DNA of 7,678 nucleotides from Caldilineales bacterium (GTDB lineage Bacteria; Chloroflexota; Anaerolineae; JAAEKA01), in assembly GCA_021463315.1 (NCBI GenBank), contig JAJTXO010000165.1, positions 1 through 7,678 on the forward strand, read 5' to 3'. The translations under genes and the position numbers were made by a program. The notes under the pieces were generated by a model. It saw only the letters and a list, made by a program, of their open reading frames with translations. It was not told where the DNA came from and did not search any database. Each line of letters starts with the position of its first letter. Positions within the stretch are counted from its first letter, which is position 1. Below, one piece after another: positions 1 to 6,352 of the stretch.

Positions 1-977
1 CTGCCCAGCGCGGCCGGCGCTTCGGCCATGACGGCCATGCGCGCCAGCTTCGGCGCGGGCGGCGGCGCGGCCTGGGCGAATTCCACCGGCCCGGCTGCCA
101 CGCGGCTCTCGTCTGCGATCTCTGGCCGCTGGGGTGTGACCGGCGTCATCAGGTCGTAGACGAAGGAGACCGGCATCCCGGCCACCAGCGCCAGCGAGAT
201 CTCCTTGAGATCCTCCTCCAGCCGGTTGTCGAAGATGCCCCAGCCCAGCAACAGCGCCCGCCGTTGTCCTTCCTTACCCTCTCCCTTTCCCACTTCCTTT
301 CCCACTTCCTTTCCTACTTCCTTTCCTACTTCCTTTCCTACTTCTCCTACTTCCCGTTCCTCTACCACCAGCCGATAGCTGACCCGCCAACTGGGCGCGG
401 GCGCTACGTAGCTCACCTGCAGGTCATGCTCGCCCGGCGTCAGCCGCACCGTCACCTGACGGTGGGCTTCCTGAGTCAGCGAGCTGGCCAGGAAGAAGCG
501 CAGATCGCCGGCCGCGCTGTCGTCCAGCAGCTCGACGCCCTGCACGCGGGCCAGCGGCGCAGCCTGCACCGCGCTGGAATCGTCCAGCAGCAGCGACACC
601 AGCGCGGTGGCCAGCGGCTCCTCCTCGGGCGCATCGTCCAGACCGATCAGGATGCCGCTCAGCGTTTCCTGCTGATCCAGCCGCAGCCGCACCCGCCGGC
701 CGCGCAGGCTGATGATCAGATCTTGCAGGCTGCGACTGTCGCTCAGCCGGATGGAACAGCCGGCCAGCAGCTCTTCCCGGCTCTGCGGGCTGGGATATTC
801 GATGCCCAGCACCTGCCCGCCGCCGAAATCGATGGCTGTCAGGCTCTTCAGCACATCGTTCATCGCCTCGACGCGAAAGGCCAGGCTGATCTCATCGCCG
901 CTCAGCCGCGCTCGCCGCTCGAAGTAGCCGACGCCGTGCTTGTAGAGGGTCATGTGGGTGATGGGGATGGTGGTCAT
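1..977 (-). CDS. DUF4139 domain protein, 3' end beyond the window
   Basis: The reverse strand is open from an ATG at 977-975 to the window edge: 325 codons, no stop. The protein starts MTTIPITHMTLYKHGVGYFE. Around residues 195-205 it has APSWRVSYRL, followed after a repeat tract by LLLGWGIFDNRLEEDLKEIS and VAGMPVSFVYDL. From memory, this pattern of a 'W.VSYRL' strand and then a 'N...EDL..I.L.L..G.P' strand is that of DUF4139 (relatives of the so-called mucoidy inhibitor A family), whose biochemical function is unknown. No signal peptide is seen, so it is probably cytoplasmic. The start is supported by AAAGGA (reverse complement of 985-990), 7 nt upstream of the ATG. Residues about 210-233 are a KEVG repeat inserted between two conserved strands, where I expect only a short loop. 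The gene lies 230 bp downstream of hslO on the same strand, with hairpin repeats between them. The reading frame is certain; the family is a recognition call. Confidence 0.8.
   Translation of the reverse strand, partial: MTTIPITHMTLYKHGVGYFERRARLSGDEISLAFRVEAMNDVLKSLTAIDFGGGQVLGIEYPSPQSREELLAGCSIRLSDSRSLQDLIISLRGRRVRLRLDQQETLSGILIGLDDAPEEEPLATALVSLLLDDSSAVQAAPLARVQGVELLDDSAAGDLRFFLASSLTQEAHRQVTVRLTPGEHDLQVSYVAPAPSWRVSYRLVVEEREVGEVGKEVGKEVGKEVGKEVGKGEGKEGQRRALLLGWGIFDNRLEEDLKEISLALVAGMPVSFVYDLMTPVTPQRPEIADESRVAAGPVEFAQAAPPPAPKLARMAVMAEAPAALG
285..350. repeat. 12-bp tandem minisatellite inside the DUF4139 gene
   Basis: Four full 12-bp units run from 291 to 338: CACTTCCTTTCC twice, then TACTTCCTTTCC twice. 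They are flanked by a half unit (285-290) and a shortened unit (339-350, then TTCC). On the coding (minus) strand they read (GGA AAG GAA GTA/GTG)n, that is (KEVG)n, residues about 214-229. The unit is a multiple of three, so copy changes keep the frame. The plus strand is almost all pyrimidine from about 267 to 360. Confidence 0.9.
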
Positions 978-1013
978 GGAAGAATCCTTTGCTGCGCAAT
1001 ACGTGATACCGTG

Positions 1014-1190
1014 AACCGTTTGGGCCAACCACAGAGAGCACAAAGAGCGCACAGGGGTGATCGGCTTTGTGTTCTTTGCGTTCTTTGCGGCAAATCGTTT
1101 GGGTCAACCGCAGAGAGCACAAAGAGCGCAAAGGGGTGATCGGCTCGGTGTTCTTTGTGTTCTTTGTGTTCTTTGCGGCGAACCGTTTGG
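1014..1190. repeat. Two tandem copies of a hairpin-forming 'CACAAAGAGC' repeat
   Basis: Two direct copies lie in the gap between hslO and the DUF4139 gene. Unit 1 is 1014-1091 and unit 2 is 1092-1180. The start of a third (AACCGTTTGG) is at 1181-1190. Each unit is an imperfect inverted repeat. In unit 1, arms 1029-1054 and 1065-1090 match at 19 of 26 positions; in unit 2, arms 1108-1133 and 1153-1178 match at 22 of 26. Nearly all mismatches are transitions, so several positions can still form G-U pairs in RNA. The shared loop contains GGGTGATCGG. Unit 2 has an extra TTCTTTGTG block in its right arm. I recognise this as an intergenic repeat common in several environmental bacterial phyla. It is not coding, although spurious frames run through it. 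Confidence 0.85.
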
Positions 1191-1207
1191 CCGCTCGCTC
1201 TTCCTGG

Positions 1208-2125
1208 TTACGTATCACTCTCCTCGAACATCGTTGCCAGCGCGTCGCTCTCGACCTCATCCAGGATCGCGGCCAACTCTTCCCGGTCGAAGATGTAGCG
1301 CTGATGGCAGAAGTGACAGTCGATCACAGCCTCACCTTCGACGATCAGCGCCAGCAGATCGTCCTCGCTGAGGACTTTCAGCGCCTGGCGGGAGCGCTGA
1401 CGGCTGCACGAACAGGCAAAGGCCAGCGGCTGCTCCTCCAACACGGTGTAGGGGATGCCTTCCAGCGCCTGAGCCGCGATCTGCTGCAGGGTCTGTCCGG
1501 CTGCCAGCGCCGCGGCCGTGGAGGGCATAGCCGCCAGGTTGTCGGCCACCCGCGTCAGAATGGCGGCATCCACGCCGGGCAGCGGCTGGAAGAGCAGCCC
1601 GCCGGCCGCAGCCAGCGCACCCTGGTCATCTAGCGCTGCATCCAGCCGCGCCAGAGTGGGCGTCTGCTCAGATTTATGAAAATAGTGCAACAGGCTGGCC
1701 TCGATGGCGCCCTGCTGCAGCGTCACCGCGCCGTGGTGTAGATCGCGCAGGCCCAGGTCGGTGACGACGGTCAGCAGTCCCTCGCGGCCCAGCGCGTTGG
1801 CCCTGCTCTCCCGGTCGATGGGCAGCGGCCAGGCCAGGCCCGGCTCGGCCACGTAGCCGCGCACGCGGCCGTAGGCGTCGGCCTCGGCCACCAGCTTGCC
1901 CAGCGGGCCGTCGGTTTCGATCTTGAGCGCGACCCGCTGCTGCACTTTGAGCAGGCCGCCCAGCAGCGCGGCCGCGGTCAGCCCTTCGGCCAGCAGGGCC
2001 GCGGCCATGGGGGTGGCCTCATGCCGGCGCGCGGCCTCCTGTGCCAGCCCCGTGGTGCAGCAGACCAGCCCGCGCAGTCCCGCACCTTTGGCATAAAGTC
2101 GCAATATGGTATCGTTCATAGTCAT
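1208..2125 (-). CDS. hslO: Hsp33, redox-regulated molecular chaperone
   Basis: 305 residues, a normal length for Hsp33, a cytoplasmic holdase that is activated by oxidation and protects unfolding proteins during oxidative stress. The N-terminal two thirds carry the chaperone core (GPLGKLVAEAD and GRVRGYV around residues 73-92). The C-terminal redox switch has all four zinc-binding cysteines: C238-S-C240, then 29 residues, then C270-H-F-C273, the CXC/CXXC pattern specific to the family. There are two possible starts, ATG at 2125 or at 2119 (MTMNDTI...). Neither has a strong ribosome binding site, and the shorter one begins nearer the usual family start. The stop TAA is at 1210-1208. The gene is transcribed away from the secreted-protein gene at 2384 and towards the DUF4139 gene. 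Nothing looks broken. Identity is secure. Confidence 0.97.
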   Translation of the reverse strand: MTMNDTILRLYAKGAGLRGLVCCTTGLAQEAARRHEATPMAAALLAEGLTAAALLGGLLKVQQRVALKIETDGPLGKLVAEADAYGRVRGYVAEPGLAWPLPIDRESRANALGREGLLTVVTDLGLRDLHHGAVTLQQGAIEASLLHYFHKSEQTPTLARLDAALDDQGALAAAGGLLFQPLPGVDAAILTRVADNLAAMPSTAAALAAGQTLQQIAAQALEGIPYTVLEEQPLAFACSCSRQRSRQALKVLSEDDLLALIVEGEAVIDCHFCHQRYIFDREELAAILDEVESDALATMFEESDT

Positions 2126-2131
2126 AATCGC

Positions 2132-2160
2132 TTCGCTTGTTGAAAAAAATGTGCTACAAT
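2132..2160 (+). promoter_or_regulatory. Probable sigma-70-type promoter for the secreted protein gene
   Basis: An extended -10 (TGC at 2152-2154, TACAAT at 2155-2160) lies 17 nt after a weak -35, TTCGCT (2132-2137). An A-tract (2143-2149) lies in the spacer. Transcription would start near 2167, giving a leader of over 200 nt to the ATG at 2384. A small inverted repeat (GGTCG...CGACC, 2162-2175) covers the likely start point. The TGCTAYAAT form recurs before the gene at 6050, which supports the call. It was found by eye only. Confidence 0.5.
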
Positions 2161-2184
2161 AGGTCGGCGTCGACCGCTTTCAGC

Positions 2185-2193
2185 CCTATCATA
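2185..2193. repeat. Left target-site duplication of MITE copy 1
   Basis: CCTATCATA here is repeated directly at 2306-2314, immediately outside the other end of the element. The length is 8 or 9 bp, depending on whether the outermost C at 2306 is counted as element or target. This is the expected footprint of a transposition event. Confidence 0.7.
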
Positions 2194-2305
2194 GTATCAT
2201 CTCAATAGATTGGGAAAGACTTCCGAAGTCTTATGGACTGTGAGCCCGTTTTGAACAAACCTGCGCAGACTTCGGAAGTCTCGACCCCGGTTTATTGAGA
2301 TGACA
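2194..2305 (-). mobile_element. MITE-like element, copy 1 (complete)
   Basis: A non-coding element of about 112 bp. Its terminal inverted repeats are about 14 bp (GTATCATCTCAATA at 2194-2207 against TATTGAGATGACAC at 2293-2306, one mismatch), and it is flanked by a direct repeat of CTATCATA. Inside are two 15-bp palindromes, AGACTTCCGAAGTCT (2217-2231) and AGACTTCGGAAGTCT (2267-2281), which are also reverse complements of each other, separated by a 35-bp core. A nearly identical copy in the opposite orientation is at 6418-6517. It has no transposase, so it is non-autonomous. I recall AGACTTCCGAAGTCT as a frequent intergenic motif in Chloroflexota. It sits in the leader of the 2384 gene, downstream of the predicted promoter. 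Confidence 0.85.
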
Positions 2306-2314
2306 CCTATCATA
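2306..2314. repeat. Right target-site duplication of MITE copy 1
   Basis: CCTATCATA, a direct copy of 2185-2193 on the other side of the element. Removing the element and one copy gives a plausible uninterrupted leader sequence. Confidence 0.7.
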
Positions 2315-2371
2315 CCCTCGAAACGCGATCCTATCAACTCGACGTATAGCCCAGCTTTTTCGTGACCCCAC

Positions 2372-2377
2372 AAGGAG
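2372..2377 (+). promoter_or_regulatory. Strong ribosome binding site for the secreted protein gene
   Basis: AAGGAG ends 6 nt before the ATG at 2384. It fixes that start and contrasts with the weak or absent sites before hslO, xth and the DUF6922-like gene. Confidence 0.85.
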
Positions 2378-2383
2378 CTTCCT

Positions 2384-4825
2384 ATGAGCAACGCCCGTCG
2401 TATCTTCGGCGCTGTGCTGATCCTGGCCTTGATCAGCATCACCATCTGGCTGCCCACCGGATCGTTTCAGACGGCCAATCAGAGCGAGGTGCGCAGCGCG
2501 GCCGGTGTCGCTGCCTTCGTGCCGGCCCAGCAAGAGCCAGCCGGGGACCTGCTGGCCAGCGAGCCGGTCGAGCCGCAACTGACCGGCCGGCTGGACGAGC
2601 TCCAGGCCGCCAGCACAGAGATCACCCTGGACCGCGAGGTCAACCCGCGTCTGAACTTCGGCGCAGGGTTGGCCGTGGACTACAACCCCGACCTGGGCCC
2701 CGACCCGCTGTTGGCCGTGCAGGAGGCGGCCGCCGCGCCGGAGGCCATCGATGGCTTCGAGACCCTGCTGCTCAACTTCAACGGCCAGGGCTTTTCGGGC
2801 GTCAATCCGCCCGACACGGTGGGCGAGATCGGCCCCAACCACTACGTGCAGATGATCAACGGTGGCAGCGGCACCCGGGTCACCATCTACAACAAGAGCA
2901 CCGGCGCGGTCATCACAGGGCCGGTGATTCTGGATGGTCTGGCCACCAGCGGCGCCTGCCAAACGGGCATGGGCGATCCCATCGTCCTCTACGACCAGCA
3001 GGCCGATCGCTGGCTGCTCAGCGAGTTCGCCCAAAACGGCAATCACCTGTGCGTCTACATCTCGACCTCGGCCAATCCCACCGGCAGCTACTACGCCTAC
3101 GACTTCACCACGCCCAATTTCCCCGACTATCCCAAGTACGCGGTGTGGCGGGATGCCTATTACGTCTCCACCAACGAGTCGGGCGGCCCCGCGGTCTATG
3201 CGCTGGATCGCACCCGTATGCTGTCTGGCCTGTCGGCCACCTTCCAGCGCCGCACCGCGCCCGGGCTGTCGGGCTTCGGCTTCCAGGCGCTGACTCCGGC
3301 TGACCTGGACGGCGCCACGCTGCCCCCCTCCGGCACGCCCGGCCTCTTCATGCGCCACCGCGACACCGAGGTGCATGGCCCCAGCGGCCAGCCCAGCAAC
3401 GACCTGCTGGAGGTGTGGGCCTTCACCGTCAACTGGTCCACGCCGGCCAGCTCCACCTTCAGCAAGATCGCCGATATTCAGGTGGCTGAGTTCGACTCGG
3501 CCCTGTGCGGCCTGACTTCCTACAGTTGTATCCCGCAGCCAAACTCCAGCACCAAGCTCGATCCGCTGCGCGAGGTGATCATGTGGCGGCTCAGCTATCG
3601 CAATTTCGGCAGCCGCCAGACGCTGGTGGGCAACTTCGCCACCGACGTGGGCAGCGACCGGGCTGGCGTGCGCTGGTTCGAGCTGCGCAAGACCAGCGGC
3701 AACTGGACGCTGTTCCAGGAGGGCACCTACGCGCCCGGCAACGTCAGCCGCTGGATGGGCGGCATCGCCATGGACAAGTCCGGCAACATAGCCCTGGGCT
3801 ACAACGTGGGCAGCAGCAGCACCTATCCCAGCCTGCGCTACGTCGGTCGCCTGGTTGGCGACAGCGCGGGAACCATGCCGCGCGGCGAGTACACCATCGT
3901 CAACGGCTCGGCTGCCAACGCCAGCAACCGCTACGGCGACTACTCCTCCATGAACGTCGATCCGGTGGACGACTGCACCTTCTGGTTCACCGGCCAGTGG
4001 AACGATGCCAGCCAGTGGAAGACCCGCATCGCCAAGATGAAGTTCGACCAGTGCGGCCAGGTTCAGCCCCCGCCCGGCGCGGTCAAGGCCTATCTGCCCA
4101 TCATTCTGCGCCGGCCCGCGCTGCCGCCCGGCACGATCTCCGGCCGGGTGGTGAACGCCGTCAACGCGCAGGCCATCGCGGGCGCCCAGGTCTGTGTGCT
4201 GTCCAGCAATCAGTGCGCCACGACCAACTCCCAGGGCAACTACTCGATCGCCAACGTGGTCGCGGGCAACCAGACGGTGCGAGCGACGGCCAGCGGCTTC
4301 ACGACCTTGCAGCAGGGGGTGAATGTGCCCGGCGGCGGCACGGCCACCCTCAACTTCGCCCTCTCGCCGGTTCTGGGCCAGGGCGAGGTGCGCATCGTGC
4401 TGACCTGGGGAGCGACGCCGGCCGACATCGACTCACACCTGTGGCTGCCTGCGGCGCACCCCTACCACGTCTACTATGCCAATACCGGCAACTGCACCGC
4501 CTCCCCCTACGCCTGCCTGGATGTGGACGACCGCAACGGCTATGGACCGGAAACGATCACCATCAAGCAGCGCTTCAACGGAACCTACGTCTATGGGGTG
4601 CATAACTGGAGCAACGAGACGGCTATCACCAACTCAGGCGGCCGGGTGCAGATCTACGGCCCCAGCGGTCTGCTGGCGCAGTACAACGTGCCGACCAGCG
4701 GCAACGGCCTCTGGTGGTATGTCTTCGACCTGAACGGCGCCACGGGTCAACTGACCCCGCGCAACATCATTCAGAACAACCCACCCGGCTCTTATCTGGA
4801 TGGGGTTGAGCTGATGATCAAGTAG
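2384..4825 (+). CDS. Secreted modular protein: propeller-like domain, carboxypeptidase-regulatory-like domain, YfaP-like domain
   Basis: 813 residues. Residues 1-30 are a basic start (MSNARR) followed by a hydrophobic stretch, a Sec-type signal or membrane anchor. Residues about 120-555 contain NPPDTVGEIGPNHYVQMING, GDPIVLYDQQADRWLLSEFA and repeated aromatic strand patterns. I know this style from large secreted proteins of unknown function, and it suggests a beta-propeller. AYLPIILRR (569-577) is a linker motif I associate with Chloroflexota surface proteins. Residues about 584-661 (GTISGRVVNA...IAGAQVCV...GNYSIANVVAG) are a carboxypeptidase-regulatory-like beta-sandwich. Residues about 667-795 (VRIVLTWGATPADIDSHLWLP) resemble the DUF2135/YfaP fold. 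All ten cysteines lie outside the signal region and could pair as disulfides. No catalytic motif is evident; binding or adhesion is an inference. A strong ribosome binding site supports the start. It converges on xth across a palindrome. Exported fate is likely; the exact role is unknown. Confidence 0.9.
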   Translation: MSNARRIFGAVLILALISITIWLPTGSFQTANQSEVRSAAGVAAFVPAQQEPAGDLLASEPVEPQLTGRLDELQAASTEITLDREVNPRLNFGAGLAVDYNPDLGPDPLLAVQEAAAAPEAIDGFETLLLNFNGQGFSGVNPPDTVGEIGPNHYVQMINGGSGTRVTIYNKSTGAVITGPVILDGLATSGACQTGMGDPIVLYDQQADRWLLSEFAQNGNHLCVYISTSANPTGSYYAYDFTTPNFPDYPKYAVWRDAYYVSTNESGGPAVYALDRTRMLSGLSATFQRRTAPGLSGFGFQALTPADLDGATLPPSGTPGLFMRHRDTEVHGPSGQPSNDLLEVWAFTVNWSTPASSTFSKIADIQVAEFDSALCGLTSYSCIPQPNSSTKLDPLREVIMWRLSYRNFGSRQTLVGNFATDVGSDRAGVRWFELRKTSGNWTLFQEGTYAPGNVSRWMGGIAMDKSGNIALGYNVGSSSTYPSLRYVGRLVGDSAGTMPRGEYTIVNGSAANASNRYGDYSSMNVDPVDDCTFWFTGQWNDASQWKTRIAKMKFDQCGQVQPPPGAVKAYLPIILRRPALPPGTISGRVVNAVNAQAIAGAQVCVLSSNQCATTNSQGNYSIANVVAGNQTVRATASGFTTLQQGVNVPGGGTATLNFALSPVLGQGEVRIVLTWGATPADIDSHLWLPAAHPYHVYYANTGNCTASPYACLDVDDRNGYGPETITIKQRFNGTYVYGVHNWSNETAITNSGGRVQIYGPSGLLAQYNVPTSGNGLWWYVFDLNGATGQLTPRNIIQNNPPGSYLDGVELMIK

Positions 4826-4836
4826 ACCCACCGACA

Positions 4837-4922
4837 AAGAGATGCCAACTCTTCCCGAGAGGCAACTGTTCAGGTGCCCGGCACCGATGGCTGAGCAGTT
4901 GCCCCAAGAGTTGGCATCTCTT
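4837..4922. repeat. Nested palindrome between convergent genes, possible bidirectional terminator
   Basis: Three concentric inverted repeats: a perfect 17-bp outer stem (AAGAGATGCCAACTCTT, 4837-4853, with 4906-4922); an inner 13-bp stem with one mismatch (GGCAACTGTTCAG, 4861-4873, with 4891-4903); and a central GGTGCC-C-GGCACC (4873-4885). It begins 11 nt after the stop at 4825, and its last base is also the final base of the xth stop codon. Placed between convergent genes, it could end transcription from both sides. Neither side has a clear T-run, so it is not a textbook intrinsic terminator. The GGTGCCCGGCACC centre recalls a dispersed Chloroflexota repeat. Confidence 0.8.
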
Positions 4923-5704
4923 CATGTCAGCAGCGTCAGCCCCACCGGACAGTGATCGCTGCCCAGGACAGCGGGAAAGATGAAAGCATCCACCAGGCGC
5001 GGGGCCAGCTCAGGGGCGGCGAAGAAATAGTCGATGCGCCAGCCCACGTTGCGCCGCCGCGCGAAGGTCACCTGGTGCCACCAGGTGTACTGCTCAGCCA
5101 GATCGGGGTAGAAGCGGCGGAAGGTGTCGATGTAGCCCAGCTCGGTGATCTGGTCGATCCAGGCCCGCTCCTCCGGCAGGAAGCCGGTGACGGTCTGGTT
5201 CTCCTTGGGCCGCGCCAGATCGATCTCCTGGTGAGCGGTGTTCACGTCGCCGCAGAAGAGCACCGGCTTGCCCGCCGCACGCAGCGCCTCGCACCTGTCC
5301 AGGAACGCGTCGTAGAAGGCCAGCTTGTAGGGCACGCGGCCGTGGTCGCGGCCGCCGTTGGGGAAATAGCTGTTCAGCAGGGTGAAGGTGGGATAGTGGG
5401 CGATGATGGTCCGCCCTTCGATGTCGAATTCCTCGACCCCCAGCCCCAGCTCGACGCTCAGCGGCGCCTCGCGGCTCAGGATCGCGGTGCCGCTGTAGCC
5501 TTTGCGGGAGCGCGAGGGGTTCCAGATGGCATGATAGCCGGCCGGCTGGCGCAGCTCCTCGGGCAGTTGGTGCTCCTCGGCGCGCGTCTCCTGCAGACAG
5601 ACGATATCCGCGTCGCTGGCGGCCAGCCAGTCCATGAAGCCATTCTTGTACACCGCGCGCGCGCCGTTGACGTTCCAGGAGATGAGTTTGCGAGTCGTGG
5701 TCAT
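4922..5704 (-). CDS. xth: Exodeoxyribonuclease III (AP endonuclease)
   Basis: 260 residues, typical for the ExoIII/ExoA family. The enzyme cuts DNA at abasic sites and removes 3' blocking groups in base excision repair in the cytoplasm. The catalytic motifs are complete: WNVNGARA with N11, LQETRA with metal ligand E39, NSYFPNGG with Y113, GDVNTAHQEIDL with D153 and N155, GWRIDYFF with D225, and GSDHCPVGL with D250-H251. The open frame continues upstream to 5878, but that stretch has no family resemblance. The ATG at 5704 places the first motif at the usual distance from the N-terminus and matches normal length. It has no convincing Shine-Dalgarno. A promoter candidate lies at 5800-5828. It is divergent from the gene at 6050 and convergent with the secreted-protein gene, so probably transcribed alone. 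Identity is secure. Confidence 0.97.
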   Translation of the reverse strand: MTTTRKLISWNVNGARAVYKNGFMDWLAASDADIVCLQETRAEEHQLPEELRQPAGYHAIWNPSRSRKGYSGTAILSREAPLSVELGLGVEEFDIEGRTIIAHYPTFTLLNSYFPNGGRDHGRVPYKLAFYDAFLDRCEALRAAGKPVLFCGDVNTAHQEIDLARPKENQTVTGFLPEERAWIDQITELGYIDTFRRFYPDLAEQYTWWHQVTFARRRNVGWRIDYFFAAPELAPRLVDAFIFPAVLGSDHCPVGLTLLT

Positions 5705-5799
5705 AGTACGAAGTCGAGAGTGAAGAGAGGGTGGCGGCTGGCGTGCCGCTTCTGTGCTGACAAGCAGAAGCCGGCCTGCAACAGGTGGGAAGCGCGCAT

Positions 5800-5828
5800 A
5801 GAATAACACACCCGGGAGCTGAACGCAA
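5800..5828 (-). promoter_or_regulatory. Probable promoter of xth
   Basis: On the minus strand a -35 of TTGCGT (complement of 5823-5828) is followed after 17 nt by TATTCT (complement of 5800-5805), with TG one base before the -10. The leader to the ATG at 5704 would be about 90 nt. It contains a short hairpin, GCTTCTG (5748-5754) with CAGAAGC (5765-5771). Spacing and the extended -10 are good; the hexamers are moderate matches. Confidence 0.45.
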
Positions 5829-5970
5829 CCTGGTTGGGGTGCAAGCTCATGATGTGCTGGCCCAGCCGCACCTCGCATGAAGCGCGCTGGCGACGACAGC
5901 CATTGAGGAGATCGCCCGCCGCGGAGACTTGTTCGGGCCCGTGCTGCGTCCCGCGTTGGTGAGGAACGGC

Positions 5971-5999
5971 TTGGGCGTTGGTCCGATCGGTGCTATAAT
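5971..5999 (+). promoter_or_regulatory. Strong extended -10 promoter for the DUF6922-like gene
   Basis: TTGGGC (5971-5976), a 17-nt spacer, then TGC plus a perfect TATAAT (5991-5999). The start point would be near 6006, about 44 nt before the ATG at 6050. This is the best promoter match in the window. Confidence 0.7.
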
Positions 6000-6049
6000 C
6001 CTTTTGCTAACAGCCTTGTTGGCATCCAATAGGCCCTCACCAATCAGCC

Positions 6050-6352
6050 ATGACTATCGCCAGCATCCCAGGCGGCCTGTGGCCGCACTTCCAGGAGTAC
6101 GATCCCGCCCACTTGGACCGCGACCAGGACGCAGATCTGATCATCCAACGCACCCTGGAGTATGGCACCTGGGAGGAGGTGCGCTGGCTGTTGACGACCT
6201 ACGGCGTTGAGCGCACGCGCCAGTTCCTGCGCCTGCATGGTGAGCGGCTGTTGTCGGCTGTCGCCTTCACCTATTGGCGAAAGCTGCTGGGCGTGCGACG
6301 TTGGCGCCGTTCGCCGTTTGCGCAGGAGGCCAGGCAGGTATGGCCCTATTGA
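6050..6352 (+). CDS. DUF6922-like small protein, putative antitoxin-side partner of an AbiEii-type toxin
   Basis: 100 residues, complete and small. Visible pattern: LWPHFQEYDPAHLD near the start, then DADLIIQRTLEYGTWEEVRWLLTTYG (about residues 28-53), TYWRKLLGV (about 74-82) and a C-terminal FAQEARQVWPY. I recognise this as the family labelled DUF6922, which I have repeatedly seen directly upstream of AbiEii-type nucleotidyltransferase genes. That fits the overlapping gene start at 6340. An antitoxin or accessory role is inferred from this pairing, not shown. It has a strong promoter at 5971-5999 but no Shine-Dalgarno before the ATG, so its message may be nearly leader-independent. The gene looks intact although its partner is reduced to a stub. 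No signal peptide or membrane segment is seen. Confidence 0.75.
   Translation: MTIASIPGGLWPHFQEYDPAHLDRDQDADLIIQRTLEYGTWEEVRWLLTTYGVERTRQFLRLHGERLLSAVAFTYWRKLLGVRRWRRSPFAQEARQVWPY
6324..6329 (+). promoter_or_regulatory. Ribosome binding site of the truncated toxin-like gene
   Basis: AGGAGG lies inside the end of the upstream gene, 10 nt before the ATG at 6340. A consensus site at this place supports the overlapping start as a real, once translated gene. Confidence 0.7.

Larger units (their letters stand above)
5705..6049. other. 345-bp divergent intergenic region
   Basis: This lies between xth (leftward) and the DUF6922-like gene (rightward). It holds the two promoter candidates at 5800-5828 (minus) and 5971-5999 (plus) and the small hairpin at 5748-5771. 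Open frames on both strands here are short and resemble nothing I know. I see no RNA gene, tandem repeat or mobile element in the remainder. Confidence 0.6.

Noticed and set aside
264..1139. 291-codon plus-strand frame beginning with FLSYFLSYF-type repeats
   Set aside because: It is the antisense of the DUF4139 gene and then runs through the hairpin repeats. The repeats explain the odd composition, and there is no family resemblance.
1014..1190. CRISPR array
   Set aside because: Only two units, repeats far longer than CRISPR repeats, no unique spacers, and no cas gene in the window.
2231..3376. 381-codon minus-strand frame
   Set aside because: It is a GC-rich shadow of the secreted protein gene that ends inside the MITE. 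Composition is dominated by Arg, Gly and Ala with no domain pattern.
3505..4605. 366-codon plus-strand frame inside the secreted protein gene
   Set aside because: Out-of-frame reading with extreme Arg/Gln/His content. The main frame has recognisable domains throughout this stretch.
5748..5771. Hairpin in the xth leader as a riboswitch or terminator
   Set aside because: The 7-bp stem with a 10-nt loop, no T-run and no conserved aptamer-like context is too little to support a regulatory claim.
5705..5878. 58-codon N-terminal extension of exonuclease III
   Set aside because: No conservation with the family, contains the predicted promoter, and the ATG at 5704 gives the normal length.
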